Part shown: piece by piece, positions 55,729 to 64,000 of the stretch | How positions within the stretch are numbered: the stretch's first letter is position 1 | How the letters are laid out: each line of letters opens with the position of its first letter | Assembly: GCA_030704615.1 (NCBI GenBank) | Contig: CM060732.1 | Coordinates: 64,001-128,000 of the forward strand | Source: Takakia lepidozioides | Lineage: Eukaryota > Streptophyta > Takakiopsida > Takakiales > Takakiaceae | Reading direction: 5' to 3' | DNA length: 64,000 bases | The notes under the pieces: generated by a model | The model's input: only the letters and a program-made list of their open reading frames with translations | What the model was told of the DNA's origin: nothing | The model's database searches: none | Translations under genes and position numbers: made by a program

Positions 55729-56996
55729 ATCAGCAGGAAGAATGTCAGGGACCGTCTGCTCAAAGCAATTATAGAAGCGGGAGTGAGAATGGGTTGAAGG
55801 TGAAGAAGGAAGGTGAAGTTGATACCTTCTGATCGGTCTCTGGCAACGACGGCAACGCGACCTTTCACGAAAGGGCGGGACCTTTGCTTCTCAATCGGCA
55901 AGCCTGTACACAGGAATTGTCGCGCTACTATGGAAGAGGCACCAACCGCGACCCTAAACACACAACATGCAGAAGGAAAGTGGAAAGACGCGCAAGACGG
56001 AAGAGGAGGAAGAGGCGAGTGACCCAGCGTAACGGCTCGCTGCACAAAGAGGTGGGCGCACACGTGCGGAAAGCGCCACGTACGCCATACACGCGACCGC
56101 GGTCCATTGGATGGGCGCCGGAAACATATAATGACCGCGCGGCGCAATAATGGCCGGGCCCGTCAGGGTCTGCCATCCTGGTCTGCCCTAAGTCTCCGCC
56201 ACATTGGTCTGCCAAACGGGTCTGCAGCAAGGGTCTGCCACATGGGTCTGCCACAATGGTATTGCCGCACCGGTATGACACACAGCTCTGCCACACCGGT
56301 CTGCCACTATGGTCTGTCACTATGGTCTGCCGCAATGGCGGCCTGCCACACTGGTCTGCCAATGATTGACTGTATTGACTCCCAATGAGCAGACCCATAA
56401 TTTACTACAAAACCGTTTCCAGGCTGGTCTGTTGTGCCGGCTATATGGTCTGGTCTGGTATGGTCTGCTCTTGTGTTCTCCTGGTCTGCCCATCTCGTGT
56501 GCCCTCTGTCTGCATTCTCCGCCAAACATTCGCACTGGCCCGGTCCTGCGGTTGGGCCCACCTGCAAACAACATTCAAGAGACGCAACCCGGGAGCCAAT
56601 CTGAATTTTATACAGCCAACCATGCACATATGCTTCCGCCATTTTTGCAATGCTATTCTACACATGGCATATGGAGGACAAGCCTCAAAGAAGACAATGC
56701 GAAGCCGGAAAGGCCGATTCACAATTGTTGTATTGCATGTTATTAGATCAGAGCTACATACTTCCATTGAAGTCTGCACTGTAAACTCAATGTAAACACC
56801 GACGTCTTCCGCGCCCTCATATACAGTCCCATCAAAAGGCGAACAACAACGCAAAAATAGTAGAAGCATATGAACAAAAGAGGCTGTGGCTTCAAACGAT
56901 GGATTCCGACGTTGGCACGGGAGTCCACGGCTCCTTCACGCTCAATCTTCCAGACGTCAAACAACCAACAACATACACCAAACGGGGATTGCTAAA

Positions 56997-57045
56997 CCGT
57001 GAGCAGAATCCGTGAGCAGAAAATTTCGTGAGCAGAATTCTACTC
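56997..57045. repeat. Short GTGAGCAGAA repeat
   Basis: GTGAGCAGAA occurs three times in about 40 bases in the right part of the element, 3' of any coding seen. Confidence 0.7.
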
Positions 57046-57359
57046 ACGCTTTTGGATGTGCTCACCTATAACCGCGGACACCTATTCGGCTTAGAGGACC
57101 TATTACTGCGGGTAGTTCCAGTATAACATGCATACAATTCATCGTTATGGATGAATGATGGATGAATGGGCGATTGAATGTATGTTGGACGAATGGCACA
57201 TGGATGAATGTAGTTTGTGATTGAATGCAGAATTAAAAAGCATTTTTGAGTAGTGGTTGCCAAATCCCCCGAGCTCCAAAGTGAACCTCTGTCAACTGCA
57301 GCCGATTCATTCCGACGAAGAATATCCACTGCTACTAGAGTCGGAGTCCAAAACAAAGG

Positions 57360-58250
57360 AGAGGATTTTGTGCAGAGCTTTGTTGTCATGTCCTTCTTCC
57401 ATGTGATCAAAAATCCATGCTGGGTAAACGCCAGATCTTTTGCTTGCAAAGCAGGGGTTGGGTTCATTTGCAAGTTTTTCAATTTTTATTTTTATTTTAT
57501 TTTTCCCCGAATGTGCCAGATTAAGGTGTCGTCAACGACACCTTAATCTACCTTAATCTGGCTAGTCTTTTGGTGTGTTATTTGGGGTGAATGGCATCTA
57601 CAAATTGCTCGGACTACATAATTTAATGATTCGTTGTCATGTCATTCTTCCATGTGACCAGAAATCCATGCTGGGTAAACGCTAGGTCTTTTACTTGCAA
57701 AGCAGGGGTTGGCTTCATTTGCAAGTTTTCCAATTTTTATTTTTATTTTTATTTTTTCCCGAATGTGCCAGATTAAGGTGTCGTCAACGTCACCTTAATC
57801 TGGCTGGTCTTCTGGTGTGTTATTTGGGGTGAATGGCATCTACAAATTGTCGGACCACATAACTTATGATTCATTGTCATGTCCTTCTTCTATGTGACCA
57901 GAAATACATGTTGGGTTAACGGTCATTTGCTTGCAAAGCAGGGGTTAGGTTCATTTGCAAGTTTTCCAATATATATATTATTTTGTTTTATTTTATTTTT
58001 CCCCCGAATGTGCTTGATTAAGGTGTCGTCAACGACACCTTAATCTGGCTGGTCTTTTGGTGTGCTATTTGGGATGAATAGCATCTACAAATTACTCGGC
58101 TTATGATTCGTTGTCATGTCCTTCTTCTAGGTGACCAAAAATCCATGCTGGGTAAATGCCAGGTCTTTTGTTGCAAAGCAAGGGGTCGGTTCATTAGCAA
58201 GTTTTCAAAAAATAAAAATAAAATAAAAATAATTTTATTTTATTATTTTA
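57360..58250. repeat. Four tandem units of about 240 bp, each with an ATTAAGGTGTCGT hairpin
   Basis: Units begin TTGTCATGTCCTTCTTCC-like at about 57383, 57636, 57876 and 58110 and share ATCCATGCTGGGTAAACGC, CTTGCAAAGCAGGGGTTGG, CATTTGCAAGTTTTC, a T-rich run, and GATTAAGGTGTCGTCAACGA continuing to a mirror CACCTTAATC. Units 1 and 3 have 13-base perfect arms with a 2-base loop. Unit 2 has one mismatch. Unit 4 is truncated before the hairpin. Confidence 0.9.
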
Positions 58251-58520
58251 TTATTTTATTAGTCTGCTGGAGAGGTGCCAATCCGCTCGTCGGTCTGGAG
58301 GGTCTGCTAGAAGGTTGGAGTCGGTCTGTTGGAGGGTCTGCCCAGTCCGCTAGAAGGTCCGCCACGGTAGATTAACAAGGACTTAGAAAAATTTCAGAAT
58401 CTCGCCGACCTGGTGAATGGGCGGTGGGCTTATGAGCTCACCCCAAGGGTCGTACTGGCGGGGCCCGCCCGTGCATTCATGACCCTATTATTAAACAATG
58501 AGAGGCTATAGAATCTCTCT

Positions 58521-60384
58521 TTAGATCTTAGATATCATAATGCAATATGACCATTTTGTGCTTCCTACTACTTTAAGTTCATCGTTGATATATAAGTTCA
58601 TCGCTAGTTTATTGGTTTTTATGTTCTGATTATTACTTGTACTTTCAGTTCTCTATCAATGAAATATTGAGAATCAGCCAAAAATTATTGACTTGATGAA
58701 TATGGATTGAAAATATAGTAACACAAATTAATACAACATCTTGTTAGTTTGGGTGGTATAGGGACCATAAATAAAAATTGCGTGTCAACAGAATACCATG
58801 TTTGATCTATCACCGCAAGAATATCATTCGTCCAATACTTCTCTTGAGATATGGAAGGTCGCAATGACTCAAGAGATCCTATGCGCCACTAAGATGAGAC
58901 ATGTATAATGGATATGAGCAGTTGTATAGAAGAGGAAGAAGTAGACTAGGATCTATACTCTATAGAATTAAAAACGGTGGAAGATAGAGAAGAGAAAAAA
59001 TGAAGACAAACATGTAAGTTACACATCATGTACACCAATGTTGTTCTGAAGCAATAAAGTTGATTGCATAATCCCCCATCAATTGATGCACTAGCCATAG
59101 TAGTTTTGTTACAATAATACTTGTTGCAGGATTCATATTTACACATAAACTGGGCAATAACAAAAGATTATAATGAGAACCAACATTCAATGTATGAGAA
59201 CGGTTGAAAGGATAATAAGAAGTAAATTTGCAAGAGGAGAGGAGGTGACACTTGAACGAAAGGCATAATAGGAGTTTAGCGATCCTTAATTTTTGACATT
59301 GATTTCTAGTCTTCTCTTTTGAGTAAACAAAAGCCAATAAATAATATAACAAAATTGTTCTAATGCCTCTTGAAAACATATTAATTGAAGCCCAAATGTG
59401 TGTTTATTTCAGCTTGAGCAAAGTACATGAAAAAAGAGGAGAAAAAAACAAGTAATAAATAATCCCCATTCTCATATCCCATTGTGTCGAAACATTATAT
59501 CGCCAAAATGTTGCTTACAACTATGAATCATATATCCATTGATAAATTTTGTGAATTCAAGAATTTGTACTTGGTCCGCACTACGACTTCAACATGATGA
59601 ATTTTCTAGAATACCGGCCGATGAAAATATGCTAAGATCTAATATGATACCACTGTAAGAGTATCAACTTATAAGAGTTCGTTATCCCTCACCTCTATCA
59701 AACGTACATCCCAATTTAAACATGATATTTTTGTAAGAGTATGACACAAAATCCTTTTATATAGTAATCTGATTTAATATCATGATCCGTTCGTTGGCTT
59801 ACATTGGACTTAAAAATGACTGTGGCACTGCTACAACTCTTTCCAAATTTGTAAGAAAATATTATAAAATTCCACAACCATTTTCTACTTGTGGATTGCG
59901 AATGTTCCCAAACGCTAGAATATTGGCCAAAGCGCTTTTCTACTTCTAGTTCATAATCTTGTATTTAAGACCCTAGGTCCCCATGACTAATCATGTTTCC
60001 AATCATTCCCACTTCACATTCCCAACCCCCCCCCCCCCCCCCCCCCCTTCGTATTTATGTAGACTGCCGAGTGTATACGTTTCAGAAATTCAATGCTTCA
60101 ATACATCAAACAAGTCAAAGATACTCAACTAGCTTTAAAAAAAAAAAAAAAAACACTTGTTCATTTTGCGGTATTATATGTCAAAAATACTGATAGTCTG
60201 GTGAAAATATATGGTTGAAAATATAATAACATCCATCAAATGTTCATATAATTAAACCGATTAGCACACATTCATTATCGTATGTATATATATATATGGC
60301 TTTGAAGCATCATACTTCAATGATTAACTATAATTTTAATGCAACATCACCATGGCTGGTGGTAAGACACTCGTGTAGAAGAGA
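58521..60384. other. AT-rich intergenic region, no gene
   Basis: No coding with motifs. A stretch at about 59636-59745 (ATGATACCACTGTAAGAGTA, then ACATCCCAA) is repeated at 61908-62010. A C22 homopolymer lies at 60026-60047, an A run at 60133-60151 and a short TA run near 60285. Confidence 0.6.
60026..60047 (+). repeat. C homopolymer (22)
   Basis: Uninterrupted C run. Length in the assembly may be unreliable. Confidence 0.95.
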
Positions 60385-60500
60385 AGAGATAATAAGAAGA
60401 TTCCGGCCGAAGCTGGCGTAACTAAGAGCCACTTTGCCTTGCGGCTATTGCCCCTTAACATAGGTGGGCCCTATGTAAAAATCGAGGCCCAGGGGATACC
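60385..60500 (-). repeat. Segment shared with 31487-31600, here 3' of a LINE fragment
   Basis: On the minus strand it reads GGGCCCACC, GGGGCAATAGCCGCAAGGC and CTCTTAGTTACGCCAGC, matching the 31.5 kb copy with scattered changes. It lies just downstream of the LINE fragment on the same strand, so it may be the LINE 3' UTR. An LTR origin is the alternative. Confidence 0.65.
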
Positions 60501-60639
60501 TTGGGGCAGATTGGGAGAACGGTAGTAGTGGTGAAGGGTGCCGCTTGGCACTCATGGGCCCATGGGCCCCATGGGTACCAGTGGTGCCTAGAGGCGTATG
60601 AGGTGCCTAGGAAGCGGGAGGGAGACTGGATTCGAGTTT

Positions 60640-61557
60640 GTCGTTTGTTGGTGATGATTGCAATGAGGGATCGGAGCGCGGTTAGGTGTATGGCTTTGAA
60701 ACATTTGTGAACAGATGTGATAGGGATTTGAAAATTATTTTGAAGGGTAGAGATGCTGGCATTATGGATGCCTCATCTGGTGCCAGCAGTTATGACAGTG
60801 AGTGGGCCGGTGCCCCACCCTCGTCGGCGGATGCCAACGATTAATGGTGCGTATTTTTTACGTTTTTCTAGAATAGAGACGTTAGGGAAGCGGTCGTGGT
60901 AGTATATGAATTCTATAAATTGTATGGTGATGATGGTGTAGGAGGGTAGGATTTTAACGGGGAGGCCCTGGACTATGAGGATGTCCGGGCATAGTTTAGC
61001 GGGGCATGTGCAGGACCCGCAAGGTTGACAGACATGGAAGGAGCCAAGTACGTACTGTATGGTCTGGAGGCCGACCCTGGTAGGTGCCAACGTTGATGAG
61101 TGTAAACCATCTGGTTGCACTACATTGTAAGAGAAGTGTGTGGATGTGCCATACGGTGTGATTATGACGAGCGATTCGCAACCCGTGGATGACAGGGTGT
61201 GGACATTCACTGAGAATACGAGGCCAGGTATCACGTTTAGCATGAAGGTGTGAGCAGAGTGGGCAGTGTGGGGATGGGAATAGGGTTGACCAGAAGGTGT
61301 GTTTGCGTTGATGGCCCATATATTGGGCGTATCTAAATTTGAGTGTTTGCCTTATTTTGTGCATTTAAGGTGGCTTTGGAGTTCCAGAAGTGGTTTGATA
61401 ATTTATGGTGCAGGACATTGGAAAGGGTCCATTTTTTGATATGAAGCTTGGTATGGCTGAGAGAGGTTGAGGCTTGTTTTTTGGCTTCTTTAGTGAGGGT
61501 TTTAAGGAGGTTGCGGATTGGACGAGGTGATGGAGGGTCAGGTACCGGGTAGATCAT
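60640..61557 (-). pseudogene. LINE (non-LTR retrotransposon) ORF2 C-terminal fragment
   Basis: Minus-strand frames 61557-61333, 61364-60996 and 61243-60773 follow each other with small overlaps. The middle frame contains the C-terminal zinc-finger pattern of LINE ORF2 (HCPLC ... DTWPRILSECPHPVIHGL, then RHN), ending in a TLINVG segment. The last frame contains a Cys-rich patch, then YAPLIVGIRRRGW and LTVITAGTR segments typical of the same protein class. The RT domain itself is not in the window, so this is a 5'-truncated copy, as LINE insertions usually are. Two frame changes make it dead. Coding-like sequence continues weakly to about 60640. Confidence 0.7.
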
Positions 61558-62327
61558 CTAAAAATGGTGTGCATGGCCGACGTGAATGAGGTAGACCGGT
61601 GGTTCAACTGAGGGTTTGGAGGCCCCCAGCTCGGCTAAGAGGGGCACTCGTGTATCAGCATGTCGGTCTGTGGTTTAAACACTTGTCATCTGTCTCTCTT
61701 ACCTTGGGGCTAATGCCTCCATGGCGAAGAAAGGGGTTTTTTTTTCCCCACCTCAAGGGCCAATTGCTTGGGCTGGTGTTTGTTTTGAATCTAAAAAGAA
61801 AAACAATAAGAAAAAAAAAAGATTGACCTACAGAATCATATTGAAGTTGGCACATATGTCAAAGTACTAAGTGATAAAAATGTGCCAATATGGCTATGTA
61901 CCTACATCAAACATGATACCACTGTAAGAGTATCAACGTATAAGAGTTTGATATATTAAATATCTATCAAACAGACATCCCAACTTCGACATGATACCTT
62001 TATAAGAGTATCGACAAAATATTATTTTCAATAATTCTCAAGATGGATGGTTGTTATCATTTCATCCAAACCCTTCAAAAACTTCACAGATTTGTGTTCC
62101 TAATAATAAATATGTATCCTCTTCCACATTGAACGACAAAGATTTTTGGGATTTAAGGACTTTTTGGATTGGGTAGCAGTTGTCTTTTTGGGTGGAGGTT
62201 AGGTAACAAGATCATGTCCAGTTGAAATCATTTTGCATCTGTCTCAGCTTTTGAATCGACTTTTCTATCAGGGGCCAATGGTTTTTTCAGCTTTGGGCCC
62301 ATGTCACCCATCTAACTTAGGGTAATG
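61558..62327. other. No gene; dispersed repeat
   Basis: Besides the repeat at 61908-62010 (shared with 59636-59745) and short T and A runs, nothing is recognised. Confidence 0.5.
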
Positions 62328-62545
62328 TTTTTTTTAGATTATATTTAAAGGAAACCTGGGAGTGCCTGCTTACATTTTAGACCCTTGAGAAGGGGAAAAA
62401 TCAACCCCTTTTAAGATAAGGCATTGGGCACACAAGGGGAAACGTCAACCCCAGACCAACCGGTCAGGACCAAAGTGGTATGATTTGAACCCTGCAAGGG
62501 TGACACACAGTGCACTTATCCAACCGAGCTACCAACCCTAGGTAG
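62328..62545 (-). mobile_element. tRNA-derived SINE
   Basis: On the minus strand, GGTAGCTCGGTTGGATAAG (A box within 62520-62532) and GGGTTCAAATCATA (B box, 62481-62492) lie at tRNA spacing. About 140 bases of tRNA-unrelated body with GGGGTTGA.TTTCCCC repeats follow, then an A run (62328-62335). Head, body and A tail are the parts of a plant SINE. Confidence 0.65.
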
Positions 62546-62906
62546 GTAACTTATGTGGCTCGTTTTTCTTTTCAAATAAAATACAATGTATGGGATAGAC
62601 CAAAATATATTGCTGAGGGAAAAATAACCTCACATGACAAGCCATGGAGGCTGAGAAAGGGGACACTGCCTTGGAAAAGATCTAAAAAAAAATCCTTAAA
62701 AAATAAAAAAAAATTGTGGCTCGTTTTTGATACAACAACTAGATTTGGATTATGAATGTTGTTTACATGATTTCTCTTTTATCTTTGTTTTTGATTGGTT
62801 TAGATTTCAAATTGTTTGGATTTTCATTTGTAATGTTTTCATGAAAAAAATATTGTTGTTTTTTTTAATGCATAAATTGTTCTGGCGTTCATAATTTATT
62901 TTGTCT
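62546..62906. other. No gene
   Basis: AT-rich, with A runs near 62685-62715. Short frames only. Confidence 0.5.
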
Positions 62907-63167
62907 TTATTTAAAGCATATCTTGCAATTTGAAGTGTTGCACATGCCCAAATTTTCGAGGTTTACTGTGGACATTAACATTTTGATATAATTCAGGATA
63001 ACGACCATATATCCGAAGATGCATTCTTGAAAAAAACGTTGTGCAGAGATTCCTTCTAGCTGATTAAACTCATACAACATAGTCTTGCAGGGCCTAAAAC
63101 TGGTATATTCACCATATATGTGGTGGTACATGTCCCAGTAGAGCATTGCCAGGCAAGTATTTGCCAC
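62907..63167 (-). CDS. Short ORF of unknown origin
   Basis: An 86-codon frame from an ATG at 63167 has good protein composition (MLYWDMYHHIYGEY, FNQLEGISAQRFFQE) and stops at 62907. No motif is recognised. It may be a fragment of a transposon polyprotein. No introns or neighbours support it. Confidence 0.25.
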   Translation of the reverse strand: MANTCLAMLYWDMYHHIYGEYTSFRPCKTMLYEFNQLEGISAQRFFQECIFGYMVVILNYIKMLMSTVNLENLGMCNTSNCKICFK

Positions 63168-64000
63168 TCATGGATATGAATTATGTCTGGTTAGGTTCTT
63201 GTGATCTGTGTGTATAAGAAGAACGATAAAAGTGGGGTGAGATAGATGGGTTAGTGGTCTTAAATGAACAAAGTTCCTAAGGTTGAATGTTTGGGCCTCT
63301 GGACTGCAGCAATATCAAACTAGCCACACTTTTGTCTGAACAATCTTTACACTATCTAGTATATAAACTTCACGAGCCCATGATAGAGTGAAACTACTCG
63401 TTTCACTTCAAACCTGCCAAATCACTCAAATACACTAGTCAGGACTGGATCCCCAAGTTCAAGTTGGAGGCACTTGAGAGATTGATGTGTGTTGATATCT
63501 CACATTTTTTGTCTACACATCGTTTAGTACCAGCACCACATTTAGGTAGACAACAATATTTTTCAACTACAAATGCAACAACAATGTGCACTAAAGAGGA
63601 CATTTCGCAAAGCATACAGGTGCCAACTTACGAGGGGCTGAATGGTGCTAAGATGGCGACGCATAGCGGATACGATTCAAGGTCTACAAATTGAAAACCC
63701 CGATCTGTCCCTCTTAGTCTTATTTAGACGCGAAATCTCATTTGAAACCTTCTCTAGGCCACAGACCCAGCTTCGAGCTTCCACGGGGCATGATGAATAT
63801 CTTATTCTACCTGTAAGAAAAATATGACATAATATAATCCGACTTTTACAAAAGGCTCCAATGCACTTCCATTCAGTGTAAAGACTTGCTCCGTTTACTA
63901 GTTTGGATGGTAAAGAGTGAGGCTGCATTATATTTTGTCATACCCAAGAGGATTAATTGGTTGCATGCTTGGAATATGATAAACTACAGGCTGGTCCATC
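63168..64000. other. No confident gene
   Basis: Short overlapping frames on both strands (63464-63694, 63642-63827, 63928-63677) show no known motif. Confidence 0.5.

Larger units (their letters stand above)
48340..58370. repeat. Interspersed GGTCTGC / GCAGACC heptamer family
   Basis: GGTCTGC and close variants (GGTCTGT, AGACCCA, GTAGACCA) occur well over a hundred times by eye, densest at 48340-48680, 49000-49090, 49290-49680, 50285-50440, 50870-51030, 52330-52900, 53140-53290, 53980-54060, 54400-54600, 54860-54960, 56165-56480 and 58260-58370. The patches fall mainly in introns and flanks of the two genes. On the plus strand the left part favours GGTCTGC, while 49.3-49.7 and 50.3-51.0 favour the complement. 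The heptamer is rare outside the element. Confidence 0.85.
48235..58520. mobile_element. MULE-like DNA transposon of about 10.3 kb carrying a ULP1-like gene
   Basis: The ends are inverted repeats. TCTCATTTAACAATAATAGG followed by ATCATGAATGC near 48250-48277 matches the reverse complement of GCATTCATGACCCTATTATT followed by AAACAATGAGA near 58472-58504. CCCCGCCAGTA is also inverted (about 48364 and 58451). Exact limits and target duplication are uncertain. Inside are a decayed DDE transposase (plus strand) at the left end and a long minus-strand gene ending in a C48 peptidase. Mutator-like elements with ULP-like genes are known in plants as Kaonashi elements, which fits this pairing. The element is loaded with GGTCTGC-type heptamers. 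Confidence 0.65.

Overview
The window looks like draft nuclear sequence from a land plant, probably one with a repeat-rich genome. It holds one intact spliced COBRA-like gene with a GPI-anchor signal, fragments of PPR genes, a spliced SUMO-protease (ULP1/OTS-type) gene copy, Ty3, CACTA, MULE-like, LINE and SINE elements, and a 500-base run of N. The style of the PPR fragments and the retrotransposon-linked DNA methyltransferase fragment would suit a seed-free plant (fern, lycophyte, bryophyte), but that is inference.

Layout. 1-13142: a Ty3 LTR retrotransposon. Its 5' LTR is cut by the window edge. It carries gag with three zinc knuckles, protease, RT, RNase H and integrase, then about 3.7 kb of extra coding sequence of unknown function before the 3' LTR. 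It is inserted in a CACTA transposase gene (13143-14472, minus). 14.6-16.2 kb: small plus-strand exons. 16.66-18.32 kb: two related, divergently transcribed unknown genes whose predicted start codons overlap inside a palindrome; arrays of that palindrome follow at 18.6-19.1 kb and 33.4-34.6 kb. 20.5-21.0 kb: gap. 21.2-23.8 kb: remnant of a second retroelement with an aspartic protease ORF, a cytosine-methyltransferase-like fragment and an LTR-like segment. 24.3-25.2 kb: hairpin-rich repeats. 26.4-28.9 kb: broken ULP1/OTS-like gene with a 28-bp foldback in one exon. 29.1-29.6 kb: PPR pseudogene. 30.2-37.0 kb: a mosaic of hairpin and tandem repeat families around a few weak ORFs. 37.5-38.6 kb: a second CACTA transposase fragment, then foldback and MITE-like elements.

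40641-44477 (minus) is the one clearly intact gene, a six-exon COBRA-like protein. Its fourth intron holds an antisense PPR pseudogene related to the one at 29 kb. 45.9-47.5 kb is AT-rich with long direct repeats. About 48.24-58.52 kb appears to be one 10-kb MULE-like element with inverted ends: a decayed DDE transposase gene on the plus strand and, on the minus strand, a long multi-exon gene ending in a ULP1 (C48) peptidase domain. Its introns and flanks are filled with a GGTCTGC-type heptamer. The remainder (58.5-64 kb) is AT-rich, with a LINE 3' fragment, a tRNA-derived SINE and dispersed repeats.

Only the COBRA-like gene looks like an ordinary working host gene. Most of the rest is transposon sequence in several stages of decay, plus several families of short palindromes repeated at regular spacing, which are the most unusual content of the window.
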